DNA of 64,000 nt from Clostridium sp. CAG:492. Its GTDB lineage: Bacteria; Bacillota; Clostridia; TANB77; CAG-508. The stretch covers positions 8,882 through 72,881 of the forward strand of contig FR878223.1 in the NCBI GenBank assembly GCA_000434335.1, read 5' to 3'. This document shows positions 1 through 8,499 of the stretch, one piece after another. The notes beneath the pieces were generated by a model. It ran no database searches, was not told the origin of the DNA, and worked only from the letters and a program-made list of their open reading frames with translations. Positions within the stretch are counted from its first letter, which is position 1, and every line of letters begins with the position of its first letter. A program made the position numbers and the translations under genes.

Positions 1-1
1 A

Positions 2-145
2 GAAATTGATGCAGAAGGAATATCAATACAAACCAAGCTAGATATAAGTAAAGTAAACGAATTATTAACTATTTTAGAAATTGATGAAGTAATAAAATCA
101 GTGGGGATTAATAAATTTAAAATATGTGAGGAGTATTATGAATAA
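2..145 (+). CDS. 3' end of an unidentified protein (partial)
   Basis: An open frame enters from the left edge and runs 47 codons to a TAA. The visible tail is acidic with hydrophobic heptad-like spacing and ends ICEEYYE. I do not recognise the family. It overlaps the yraN start by 8 nt, which suggests translational coupling and one operon with yraN and rsmA. The frame is open throughout, but it is short, so coding status rests mainly on this overlap. Confidence 0.5.
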   Translation, partial: EIDAEGISIQTKLDISKVNELLTILEIDEVIKSVGINKFKICEEYYE

Positions 146-494
146 AACCGAATTTGGTAAAATTGGTGAAAAAATCACGTGTAAATATTTAATAAAAAAT
201 AATTATAAAATTGTAGATAAAAACTATTATTATAGAGGAGGAGAAATTGATATAATTGCATTTGACGACATAAGCAAAGAGATAGTTTTTATAGAAGTAA
301 AAACAAGGGCAAATAACAATTATGGATTACCATCTGAAGCAGTAAATAAAAGAAAAATTGAAAATATTACTAAGGGAATAAGAAGATATATACACAAAAA
401 TAAGCTAGAAAATGCGTTCATAAGAGTTGATTTAATAGAGCTTTTTTATAAGGATAAAAAATTTTACATAAATCATATAAAACAAATAATTTAG
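138..494 (+). CDS. yraN: YraN family endonuclease-like protein (UPF0102)
   Basis: A protein of 118 aa, the usual YraN length. It carries the restriction-endonuclease-like core: GEID near residue 37, then FIEVKTR near residue 55, matching the E...GEID...E-V-K layout of the family. YraN proteins are predicted nucleases whose cellular role is not settled. I chose ATG 138 because GAGGAG lies just upstream (128-133); an in-frame GTG at 126 has no ribosome binding site. It overlaps the partial upstream frame and is followed 54 nt later by rsmA, consistent with co-transcription. Confidence 0.88.
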   Translation: MNKTEFGKIGEKITCKYLIKNNYKIVDKNYYYRGGEIDIIAFDDISKEIVFIEVKTRANNNYGLPSEAVNKRKIENITKGIRRYIHKNKLENAFIRVDLIELFYKDKKFYINHIKQII

Positions 495-548
495 TATTGT
501 AAAAGATAGATTTTTATTATATAATAAAGTAGTATAAAAGGTGGGATT

Positions 549-1415
549 ATGGAAAATTTATATAATAAAACAAAATTTATATTAAAAAAATACAATATTT
601 CGGCAAATAAAAGCCTTGGACAGAACTTTTTAATAAATGATTCTGTTGTTAATAAAATAGTGGAATCGGCAGAAATAACTAAAAATGATTTAGTAATAGA
701 AATAGGTCCTGGACTTGGAAATTTAACGGAATTTTTACTTGAAAAAGCAGGAAAAGTAATAGCTATAGAGCTAGATCAAAGAATGATTGAAATTTTGAAT
801 GATAGATTTTCATTATATGATAATTTTGAACTTATTAATGAAGATGTATTAAAAGTTGACTTAAATGATTTAATAAGAAAAAATAAAAATTCAGAAATTA
901 AAACTGCTAAAATAGTAGCAAATTTGCCTTATTATATTACAACACCTATTATAATGAAATTATTAGAAGATAAATTAGATATAGAAACTATTACAGTTAT
1001 GGTCCAAAAGGAAGTAGCAGATAGGTTAATTGCAATTCCAGGTGAAAAACTATCCGGAGCAATTACATATAGTGTATACTATTATGCTACCTCAGAAAAT
1101 GTTACAATTGTAGAAAATAACTCATTTATACCAGAGCCGGAAGTTGATTCTGAAGTAATAAAATTAACAATCAGAAAAAATCAACTTGTAAATATACTGA
1201 ATGAAGAGCATTTTTTTAAATTAATAAAAATAAGCTTTATGCAAAGGAGAAAAACACTCATAAATGCTTTAGTAAATGGTGGTATATTAAAAAGCAAAGA
1301 AGATGCAAAAAAATTATTTGACGATTTAAAAATGGATTATAATACAAGAGGTGAAACATTATCAATTGAAAAGTTTGCAGAAATTTCTAATTATATTGTA
1401 AATAACAAAAATTAA
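549..1415 (+). CDS. rsmA: 16S rRNA (adenine1518/1519-N6)-dimethyltransferase
   Basis: RsmA (KsgA) dimethylates two adjacent adenines in the loop of 16S rRNA helix 45 during 30S maturation, using S-adenosylmethionine. The 288 aa protein has the family start SLGQNFL (residues 22-28), the SAM-binding motif EIGPGLG (51-57), an acidic residue after the second strand (IELD) and the catalytic NLPYY motif (125-129). The C-terminal part carries the usual QRRKTL sequence. A GGTGG ribosome binding site precedes ATG 549. The sortase gene follows after 19 nt. Family length and all motifs are intact. Confidence 0.97.
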   Translation: MENLYNKTKFILKKYNISANKSLGQNFLINDSVVNKIVESAEITKNDLVIEIGPGLGNLTEFLLEKAGKVIAIELDQRMIEILNDRFSLYDNFELINEDVLKVDLNDLIRKNKNSEIKTAKIVANLPYYITTPIIMKLLEDKLDIETITVMVQKEVADRLIAIPGEKLSGAITYSVYYYATSENVTIVENNSFIPEPEVDSEVIKLTIRKNQLVNILNEEHFFKLIKISFMQRRKTLINALVNGGILKSKEDAKKLFDDLKMDYNTRGETLSIEKFAEISNYIVNNKN

Positions 1416-1434
1416 TTTTAGAAAGGAAATGCCT

Positions 1435-2145
1435 ATGAATCAGATATTAGTTACAGATAAAATATATGTTACCAATAAACTGAAAAAAAAGAAAAAAATG
1501 TATAAGATACAATTTATATTTTCTGTACTTCTTGTGTTTTTATTTTCTGGATGGTATATATATTCAGAAGTAGAAAAAAATGCTTGTGAAGCTGTTTCAC
1601 AAGACATATTAAATGAAATATCATTAGATGAAACAGAAAATGATTCTACAATGAGTGATAGACCATTAGTTGTAGCTTTAGATGATACAGAAGTTGTTGA
1701 AAATGAAAGTACAAAAAATGTGCTTGATGGAAAATTTACAGATCAAACTGGTAATACATATACATATGAATCAATTTTATCTATTCCAAGTTTAGGTATT
1801 GAATACCCTGTACTTTCGGAAACGAGTGAAGAGCTTTTAAAAATATCAATAAATAAGTTTTGGGGTGGAAGCCCAAATTCTGTTGGAAACTATTGTATAG
1901 TAGGTCATAATTATAAAAGTGGAAAAATGTTCGGAAAATTATCACAAATGAAAAATGGAGACATAATAAAATTAACAGACTTATCTGGTAATACATTGCA
2001 ATATAAAGTATATGATAGATTTGTAGTAAATCCTGAAAATGTTGCTTGTACAAGCCAAGTTACTAATGGTTTGAAAGAAGTAACCTTAATAACGTGTACA
2101 AATGGTGGAAAACAAAGACTAATAATTAAATGTAGAGAAGTATAA
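1435..2145 (+). CDS. Sortase family cysteine transpeptidase
   Basis: A membrane-anchored transpeptidase of 236 aa. A basic KKKKK segment precedes one membrane helix (about residues 26-44), then a linker and a sortase fold. The catalytic triad is visible: His158 in VGHNY, Cys221 in TLITCT and Arg228 in GGKQR. The LITCT sequence resembles class D or housekeeping sortases, but class assignment by eye is uncertain. ATG 1435 is preferred over ATG 1429 because GAAAGGA (1421-1427) is then 7 nt away. No LPXTG-type substrate or pilin gene occurs nearby, so the substrate is unknown. A strong terminator follows. Confidence 0.88.
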   Translation: MNQILVTDKIYVTNKLKKKKKMYKIQFIFSVLLVFLFSGWYIYSEVEKNACEAVSQDILNEISLDETENDSTMSDRPLVVALDDTEVVENESTKNVLDGKFTDQTGNTYTYESILSIPSLGIEYPVLSETSEELLKISINKFWGGSPNSVGNYCIVGHNYKSGKMFGKLSQMKNGDIIKLTDLSGNTLQYKVYDRFVVNPENVACTSQVTNGLKEVTLITCTNGGKQRLIIKCREV

Positions 2146-2167
2146 AATAAAAAATAGTATTAAAACA

Positions 2168-2218
2168 AAAATAAAAAGAAAAAGTAAAATTCTATGGTCT
2201 ACTTTTTCTTTTTATTTT
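2168..2218. terminator. Bidirectional intrinsic terminator
   Basis: A perfect 19-bp inverted repeat (2168-2186 with 2200-2218) with a 13-nt loop. It is A-rich on one arm and T-rich on the other, so it can end transcription from both sides. It sits between the convergent sortase and XRE genes and overlaps the last two bases of the XRE stop codon. Confidence 0.85.
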
Positions 2219-2567
2219 ACGTATTTTTTTGTGTTTCGTTATTTTCATTAGATATTATTATTTTTGCAATATCATAAATCAGTTTTTGGGTGTCTTTTGA
2301 ACAATTAAGAAATAAGTCATTAAATTCTTTTGAAAGATAATTTGTAGAATCTACATTTGTGCCATTTAAAATTGCACCTTCTTTTATATTTAAGATATTG
2401 CATATTTGACTTAATCTTTTTAAATTTATATGAGAAGTTCCTCTTTCAATTCTGCTAATAAAAGCAACAGAAACATCTAATTTTTCAGCTAGTTGTTCTT
2501 GTGTAATTTCTTTACTTTGTCTAGCTTTACGTATTCTTGAACCTATTATAGAATAATCTAATGCCAT
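2217..2567 (-). CDS. XRE family helix-turn-helix regulator
   Basis: A protein of 116 aa. The N-terminal Cro/CI-type HTH spans residues 7-62, with QEQLAEKLDVS and FISRIERG forming the two DNA-contacting helices. The short C-terminal segment may mediate dimerisation. It is a likely small repressor. The gene stands alone, converges on the sortase gene and has a good GAGGTGA site before ATG 2567. An 8-bp inverted repeat 50-67 bp upstream (2617-2634) is a candidate self-regulatory operator. Targets are not evident from the neighbours. Confidence 0.9.
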   Translation of the reverse strand: MALDYSIIGSRIRKARQSKEITQEQLAEKLDVSVAFISRIERGTSHINLKRLSQICNILNIKEGAILNGTNVDSTNYLSKEFNDLFLNCSKDTQKLIYDIAKIIISNENNETQKNT

Positions 2568-2616
2568 AAAATCACCTCAGCAGTAAAATATAGTATTTAA
2601 AATTTAAAGTACAGAA

Positions 2617-2634
2617 ATACTTAAGTTTAAGTAT
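2617..2634. promoter_or_regulatory. Candidate operator upstream of the XRE gene
   Basis: A perfect inverted repeat ATACTTAA-GT-TTAAGTAT. A looser relative of the same sequence lies at 2593-2612. Its position 50-67 bp upstream of the XRE start suits autoregulation. In so AT-rich a region, chance palindromes are possible. Confidence 0.35.
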
Positions 2635-2750
2635 ACAATTAGGTTAAACAAAAAAAGAAAAAAAATACGTATTATAATGAAAATACTGAAAAAATTTAAA
2701 AATAAATTAATAATTAAAATTTAACTAAGTATTTAAAATGATAAAAATTA

Positions 2751-2788
2751 AAATAAAAAATCCAGTAAATATTTTACTGGATTTTTTA
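2751..2788 (-). terminator. Terminator of the nfeD-SPFH operon
   Basis: An 11-bp hairpin (2759-2769 with 2773-2783, core TCCAGTAAA) followed on the minus strand by a T run. It begins directly after the SPFH stop codon. Confidence 0.85.
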
Positions 2789-3784
2789 TTAATCTTCTTG
2801 TGATGATTCCTGTTTTAATTGTTGGGCCCTTTTTTGTAAAATTCTTTCTTTTTTAGAAAGCTCCCTTTTTAAAGCTTCTTTTTTTTCTGAATCTGTTACA
2901 ACTTCTTTCATAGCACCTAAACTACTTAATGCTGATGTTGCATCAAATGGTATAAATACTTTGTTGGCATCTCCATCTGCAATTTCTTTTAAGGCTTCTA
3001 AAGATTTTAATTGAACTAGTTTGTCATTAGGATTTGATTCCATAACTGCTCCATAAACCATTCTTATTTCTGCAGCTTTAGCATCAGCTACTTGTTTTAT
3101 TGCTTCTGCTTCACCGGCAGCTCTTCTTATAGCTGCTTCTTTATCAGCTTCAGCTTCTAATATTGCAGCTTCTTTTTTACCTTCGGCTAATGTAATTGCA
3201 GATTGTCTTTCACCTTCTGCTTGAAGGATTAAAGCTCTTTTATTTCTTTCTGCATTCATTTGTTTTTCCATTGCATCACGGATATCTGCAGGTGGTGTAA
3301 TGTCTTTAATTTCGACTCTATCTATTTTACATCCCCATTGATCTGTTGCTTCATCTAATATTGCTCTTAATTTATCGTTAATAGCATCACGAGAACTGAA
3401 TGTTGCATCTAAGTCCATTTTTCCGACAATATCACGAATTGTTGTAATTGCAAGATATTCAATACCTTTTTTTAATGATTGGATTTCGTAAACAGCTTTT
3501 GCTGGGTCTGTAATTTTGTAGAAAACAACTGTATCAATTGTAATTGTAACATTATCTTTTGTTATAACTCCTTGAGGTGGAATGTCCATTGTTTGTTGTT
3601 TTAAACTAACTACTGATCTAACGTGATCTAAAAAAGGAAATATAATTGTAAGACCAGCATCTGCTACTTTGTGAAATTTTCCTAATCTTTCGATAACATA
3701 TACTTCTGATTGTTTAACAACTTTTATTGTTTTATATGCAATTATTAAAACTAATAAAAGTAAAATAATAAAAAATATAACCAT
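2789..3784 (-). CDS. SPFH/stomatin-like membrane protein (QmcA type)
   Basis: A protein of 331 aa with one N-terminal membrane helix (residues 1-18). It is followed by an SPFH/Band 7 domain (about 19-180, including YVIERLGKFH and DIPPQ) and a long Ala/Glu/Lys-rich helical region (about 185-260) typical of stomatin oligomerisation. Such proteins form membrane ring or cage assemblies and often act with a membrane-anchored NfeD partner. Here an NfeD-like gene lies 57 nt upstream on the same strand, the classic pairing. AAGGAGG precedes the ATG. The exact function of the bacterial family is not settled. Confidence 0.92.
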   Translation of the reverse strand: MVIFFIILLLLVLIIAYKTIKVVKQSEVYVIERLGKFHKVADAGLTIIFPFLDHVRSVVSLKQQTMDIPPQGVITKDNVTITIDTVVFYKITDPAKAVYEIQSLKKGIEYLAITTIRDIVGKMDLDATFSSRDAINDKLRAILDEATDQWGCKIDRVEIKDITPPADIRDAMEKQMNAERNKRALILQAEGERQSAITLAEGKKEAAILEAEADKEAAIRRAAGEAEAIKQVADAKAAEIRMVYGAVMESNPNDKLVQLKSLEALKEIADGDANKVFIPFDATSALSSLGAMKEVVTDSEKKEALKRELSKKERILQKRAQQLKQESSQED

Positions 3785-3841
3785 ATTTTTTCCTCCTTAA
3801 TTTTTTTCTGCATTATTATAAATATTAATGATAAATTTTGC

Positions 3842-4309
3842 TTAAACTGTTGCTGATTCTTTTTCAGCTACTTTTGTTTTTTGTGCTGTTGATACTACAG
3901 CTTTTACTCCATCTATTGCCGTTATAGTTACTAAAGTACCTTTAGGAATTACTTGAGAATCTTCTGTTTTGGCAGACCAAATTTCTGATTCGACTTTTAT
4001 TTGCCCTTCTCCTGTTATTGGATTAATGTCTGAAATAACTATGCCTTCTTTTCCTATTATGGAATAAGCATTTGTATGTACATCTTCTATATCTTTTGTG
4101 AATTTTCTTACAAATGGTTTTGTACAAAATATTAGTAGTATTGATGATATGCAGAATAATGCAATTTGTACTGTTATGTTGTCTGTAAATAAACTGCATA
4201 CTGATGTTAGTGCTGCACCAATTCCTACCCAAAATATAAGAAAATCAGTGGGGATAATCATTTCAAAAATCATGAATATGCCAGCTAGGATAATCCAAAT
4301 TTGCCACAT
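3842..4309 (-). CDS. NfeD-like membrane protein
   Basis: A protein of 155 aa. Three or four membrane segments occupy roughly residues 1-70, followed by a soluble OB-fold domain of about 70 residues (IGKEGIVISDI, GQIKVESEIWSA). This is the short NfeD form without the N-terminal ClpP-like protease. NfeD proteins pair with SPFH proteins encoded next to them, as here. The start is fixed by AAAGGAGGT just upstream. This is the first gene of a two-gene minus-strand operon that ends at the terminator at 2751-2788. Confidence 0.9.
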   Translation of the reverse strand: MWQIWIILAGIFMIFEMIIPTDFLIFWVGIGAALTSVCSLFTDNITVQIALFCISSILLIFCTKPFVRKFTKDIEDVHTNAYSIIGKEGIVISDINPITGEGQIKVESEIWSAKTEDSQVIPKGTLVTITAIDGVKAVVSTAQKTKVAEKESATV

Positions 4310-4425
4310 ATAAATTACCTCCTTTTCTACCTAACAATTTAATTATACAATATTTTGGTGTAAAAATAAAGATTTTTGAAAAATATTATTGTATTTTGTT
4401 ACTTTTTGAGAGTCGTTTTAAAAAA

Positions 4426-6129
4426 TTAGCCCTTTGGTGTTACATTTATTGTGTTATTGTGTGTAAATATTACAAATCCAGGCTTACTTCCAGATGGCTT
4501 TTTTACATATTTTATCAATGTATAATCTACTGGAACGTTTGATGATTGTTTGGCTTTACTATAGTATGCTGCTATTTGAGCACATCTTATTATAACATCT
4601 ATTGACGGAGTTTTGCCATGTGTTTGTAATATTGCATGACTTCCATGAATTTCTTTTGTATGAAACCAAATGTCTGTTGATTTTGCTAGTTTTGTTGTCA
4701 AATAATCATTTTGTATATTATTTTTTCCAACTAATAAGGTATAATTTTCTATTTTATATTCTATTGGTGTATATGTTTTATCCAATTTTTTATTTTTTTG
4801 TTTTTGTTTTGTTACTTTTGTATTAGATTTTAAGTGGGACCTTTCAAATAGTGGATTTTCTGATATTTCTGTATAAATTTCATCTATATCAGGAATTGTT
4901 TTTGCAGTATCTAATTCATAAATTATACTTTCTAAGTAGTCTAGTTCTGATTCTGTTTCCTTTTTTTGCTCTGCTATTACAAGTAAAGTGTTTTTTAATT
5001 TATTATATTTCTTAAAATAGTTTTTCGCATTATATGAAGGTGTTTTGTTTGGGTCTACAGGTATATCTATTAATTCATTATTATTGTAATAATTTGGAAC
5101 TTTTACAATGTTTTCAGTAAATTCCTTGAATTGATACATATTCGCTGTTAGTAGTTCTCCATATAGTTTATATGTATCCATGTTTTTGCAATCTGCTTGT
5201 TTGCTATTAATGTTTAACAATTTTTTCTTTATTTTTGTTAACGTTGATAATACTAATTTTAATATATTATTTCTATATGATAAGAAAAGTGAATTGTTTT
5301 CTTTTTCTATATAGAAATCGTCTATGAAAAAGTTGGATTGCAATGTATCCTTACATTTTTTTTGTGTTATTGTAAAATCTTTTTTGAATGGTTTTAAAGA
5401 AATATTTGTTGTTCCAATATTTTCAATTGTTTCGGAAATATATTTATATATAATTTTTAGGTTGCTTGTAGTTACAGAATTATCTATGTTACATTCTTCA
5501 ATAATGCTTTGAATGTACAATTTACTTATTCCTATAAAAATTTTTGAAATTCCTGCATCTAAGTTAGTTAAATTGCTTGTTAGTTTATAAAATTCGTCAA
5601 AAGTCTTTATTGATTTAAAATCAATTTTTGTATTTTCTGGTGCAGAATATTCGTGTGCAGGTAAAATATCTCTTGATGAATGCTCTTCAATAGATAGGTG
5701 TCTTAAACTATCTATTATCATATTATTGTCGTTTGTTAAAATTATGTTACTGTGTTTTCCCATAAGCTCTATTATTAAGTTTTTGTTGACTAAGTCATTT
5801 AATTCATTAAAGCATTCAAGCTCTATATACACAATTCTTTCAAGTCCTATAGTATAAATTTTTTTTATTTTAGCTCCAATTAAATGTTTTCGTAGAAGCA
5901 TACAAAATCCTGGAGCATTTAAAGGATTGGGTTTTGTATGTGTTGTTAAATTTATTCTATAAGAGTCTGAAGCAATTGAAAAATTAAGAGCGTAGTTAGT
6001 TCCATAAGAATATATACCCAAAATAATCTCATTTTTATTAGGTTCAAAAACCTTATTAATTTTTCCTCCAATTAAGCAGGTGTTTAATTCTGCTACAATA
6101 TTACTTGTAACAATACCATCAAATGCCAT
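4426..6129 (-). CDS. rqcH: Rqc2/NEMF homologue RqcH (NFACT family)
   Basis: RqcH binds the 50S subunit carrying a stalled peptidyl-tRNA and recruits tRNA-Ala to add alanine tails, which mark the nascent chain for degradation. The 567 aa protein has the NFACT-N start (MAFDGIVTSNIV), a central coiled-coil and helix-hairpin region (about 260-430), and a C-terminal NFACT-R domain with STDIWFHTKEIHGSH and PSGSKPG. ATG 6129 is preferred over 6147 because GAAAGGG then lies about 9 nt upstream. It also matches the family N-terminus. The gene is divergent from the S66 peptidase gene and appears monocistronic. Confidence 0.94.
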   Translation of the reverse strand: MAFDGIVTSNIVAELNTCLIGGKINKVFEPNKNEIILGIYSYGTNYALNFSIASDSYRINLTTHTKPNPLNAPGFCMLLRKHLIGAKIKKIYTIGLERIVYIELECFNELNDLVNKNLIIELMGKHSNIILTNDNNMIIDSLRHLSIEEHSSRDILPAHEYSAPENTKIDFKSIKTFDEFYKLTSNLTNLDAGISKIFIGISKLYIQSIIEECNIDNSVTTSNLKIIYKYISETIENIGTTNISLKPFKKDFTITQKKCKDTLQSNFFIDDFYIEKENNSLFLSYRNNILKLVLSTLTKIKKKLLNINSKQADCKNMDTYKLYGELLTANMYQFKEFTENIVKVPNYYNNNELIDIPVDPNKTPSYNAKNYFKKYNKLKNTLLVIAEQKKETESELDYLESIIYELDTAKTIPDIDEIYTEISENPLFERSHLKSNTKVTKQKQKNKKLDKTYTPIEYKIENYTLLVGKNNIQNDYLTTKLAKSTDIWFHTKEIHGSHAILQTHGKTPSIDVIIRCAQIAAYYSKAKQSSNVPVDYTLIKYVKKPSGSKPGFVIFTHNNTINVTPKG

Positions 6130-6350
6130 AATGTACATCCCTTTCACAATTAATTTCTTAGATTATATTATATTTTTTTCAATTAGTAAATTTTTTTATG
6201 TCTAAATTACTATTATTTAATAAATAAATATTTCAACAGATGATTGATTAATTTGCGAAAACGGTATAAAATAACCAATATAGAAAACATAGGAATTGGT
6301 GAATATACAAATGTAAGTAAAATATATGTGAATAAAAGTTTATATGTATA

Positions 6351-6362
6351 ATACAATTGTAT
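6351..6362. promoter_or_regulatory. Palindrome at the promoter of the five-gene cluster
   Basis: A perfect 12-bp palindrome ATACAATTGTAT. It lies directly after a TG-extended -10-like TATAAT (6348-6353) and 18 bp before the S66 peptidase ATG. This placement suits a repressor operator. No clear -35 box is visible. Confidence 0.35.
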
Positions 6363-6379
6363 ACTAGAAGAGGTGTGAA

Positions 6380-7399
6380 ATGATTTATCCTAAAAACTTA
6401 AGTAAAAATGACTATATTGGGGTGATTGCAACCTCAAAAGGAATATCGAAAGATACTGAAATTTTGAAGTTCAAAAAAGCAAAAGAAAATTTTAAAAGTT
6501 ATGGTCACAATATAATAGAGTCAAATAATATTATGAAAAATGATAAAGCAAGAAGTTCTTCTGGAAAAGAAAGAGCTGATGAGTTTTTGAAATTATGGAC
6601 AGATAAAGATGTTAAAGCAATTATTACTCTAAAAGGAGGTCAATTTTTAATTGAAATGTTACCTTTTTTAGATAAACATAAAGATATATTAAAAAACTCT
6701 CAACCAAAATGGATACAAGGATTTTCAGATACAACAGTTTTATCATATTATTTAACTACAAATTTTGATATTGCAACAATACACGCTGATAATTTTATGA
6801 ATTATGGTATGAAACAAATAGGTACATCACAGCTAAATACAATAAAAATGCTAGAGGGGGCTGAGTTTCCGCAAGTATCTTCAGAAAAATACCAAAGTGT
6901 ACATCAAAAATCAGATATAATTGGAAATTTTAACTTTGATAAAAAATGTGAATGGAAGAATTTATATAATGAAGATAAAATATCATTAAAAGGAAGAATT
7001 ATTGGTGGAAATTTAGAATCAATAACAAAATTAATTGGCACTAAATATGATAATACAGTAAATTATATTGAAAAATATAAAAATGATGGAATTATTTGGT
7101 TTTTGGAGAGCTTTGCATTAAATACAGCTGATGTTTATAGTGCATTATGGGAAATGAAGGAAAGTGGATATTTTAAATATGTAAAAGGATTTATATTTGG
7201 AAAACCAGCAATGTGTGAAAATGAATATAATATTTCTTATGAAGAAACATTAAAAGATGCATTAGGAGACCTACAGGTTCCTGTAATTTATAATGCAGAT
7301 ATAGGACATGTTCCTCCACAACTAGCTATTATAAATGGATCTATAGCGGAAATAATAAGTAAAGATGGAAAGGGTATTATAATATGCAAAAAAATATAA
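6380..7399 (+). CDS. S66 family serine peptidase (LD-carboxypeptidase / MccF-like)
   Basis: A protein of 339 aa. The S66 family includes LdcA, which trims muropeptides, and MccF, which gives self-immunity to microcin C by cleaving its toxic aminoacyl-nucleotide. The nucleophile elbow is GFSDTT (Ser116). The catalytic Glu is in WFLES (near 243) and the His in IGHVPP (near 311), all in family order. The nucleotide-peptidase branch seems possible because the next gene is aminoacyl-tRNA-synthetase-like, but this is inference. AGAGGTG precedes ATG 6380. It is the first gene of a five-gene run and overlaps the next gene by 16 nt. Confidence 0.88.
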   Translation: MIYPKNLSKNDYIGVIATSKGISKDTEILKFKKAKENFKSYGHNIIESNNIMKNDKARSSSGKERADEFLKLWTDKDVKAIITLKGGQFLIEMLPFLDKHKDILKNSQPKWIQGFSDTTVLSYYLTTNFDIATIHADNFMNYGMKQIGTSQLNTIKMLEGAEFPQVSSEKYQSVHQKSDIIGNFNFDKKCEWKNLYNEDKISLKGRIIGGNLESITKLIGTKYDNTVNYIEKYKNDGIIWFLESFALNTADVYSALWEMKESGYFKYVKGFIFGKPAMCENEYNISYEETLKDALGDLQVPVIYNADIGHVPPQLAIINGSIAEIISKDGKGIIICKKI

Positions 7400-8499
7400 T
7401 TAACGATAATATGGCTGTAATTACTTTACCAATGAAACCACATAGAAAAGAAAAAATAGGTATGATTGTTATTCCATCAATTGCAGATGTGTTGGCCAAA
7501 AGAATTGGTGCAAAATCATATTTAGGTGTAAATTTAATGGATTCATATGTAAAAAGATCTGATTTTGTTAATGATTATTACAATTTGCTATATCAAATGG
7601 ATATTGATGTTGATGATGTTTGGGTTGATTCAAAGAATGAATCTGAATTATTCTTAAATGTGCAAAAATTAATTGAAAAGGGCTTTATTAAAGAAAAAGA
7701 GCTAAAAGTTTTAAGATGTCATTGTGGTGTAATTGATATGAAAAGCGGTAGTGCAAATGATTTTGTTACTAAAAGGTCATATATAATGAAAGATGATGGT
7801 GTTTATTGTAAAGAATGTGGTGGAAAATGCCAGGATACAATTGAAAAGGTTTTGGTTTTTAATGCAAGTGATATTGACTTTAAAAGTAAGGCATTACCAT
7901 CAAGAATTGCAAAAGATCAACAAGAATTTCATAAAAGATTAAAAGATGAAGATATTTTAGTTTCAAGAGTCCGTGACACAAAAGTTCCTGTTTTAGTTAA
8001 TGGTACAAAATACAATGTAGATATAGATTTTGCCGTATTAACATATTTGTCTTGCTTTGATGAAAAACAGAGAGTAATAATAGGTAGTAATCACCATATT
8101 TATCAAATGTATATGATGCAGCTTTTACAACAATGCCTAGGAAATGAAGAAGAAAATTTATATGTAGCGGTACCATATGTGAGACCTCCTGCTGATGTAC
8201 CATTTGACCTAAAAAAATCTTTGTTTAGTTTAAATAATTTATCAAGAGAATCATATATTTTTGGCAGTGCCTTTAAATTTAAAAACACAGTAAATACGTG
8301 GTCACCAGACTTATTAAAATGTATAAGAAAACTTACTGAGGAGGAATCAAGTGAATTATATAAAAAGATGACAACACCTATAACTATGTCTGAAACGGAA
8401 AGTTTGGAAAAATACATTAATAATGCTGTAATTAAAACAAATATACAAAGAATGTTAAACGAGGTTCGTAGTAAAAATGGTAGCAGATATGAAAAATAA
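7384..8499 (+). CDS. Class I aminoacyl-tRNA-synthetase-like protein with zinc ribbon, degenerate
   Basis: A protein of 371 aa. Residues 15-80 resemble the nucleotide-binding half of a class I synthetase: a HIGH-like region (PHRKEKIG, 19-26), IADVLAKRIGA and NLMDSYVKRSD. A probable zinc ribbon follows (Cys112, Cys114, Cys142, Cys145, Cys149), where synthetases often carry a metal-binding insert. VIIGSNHHIYQ (231-241) resembles the second half of the Rossmann fold. HIGH is degraded, no KMSKS is visible and no tRNA-binding domain follows. It is therefore unlikely to be a housekeeping synthetase; it may activate an amino acid for another use or act as a decoy target. GAAAGGG precedes the ATG, and it overlaps both neighbours. 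Confidence 0.55.
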   Translation: MQKNIINDNMAVITLPMKPHRKEKIGMIVIPSIADVLAKRIGAKSYLGVNLMDSYVKRSDFVNDYYNLLYQMDIDVDDVWVDSKNESELFLNVQKLIEKGFIKEKELKVLRCHCGVIDMKSGSANDFVTKRSYIMKDDGVYCKECGGKCQDTIEKVLVFNASDIDFKSKALPSRIAKDQQEFHKRLKDEDILVSRVRDTKVPVLVNGTKYNVDIDFAVLTYLSCFDEKQRVIIGSNHHIYQMYMMQLLQQCLGNEEENLYVAVPYVRPPADVPFDLKKSLFSLNNLSRESYIFGSAFKFKNTVNTWSPDLLKCIRKLTEEESSELYKKMTTPITMSETESLEKYINNAVIKTNIQRMLNEVRSKNGSRYEK

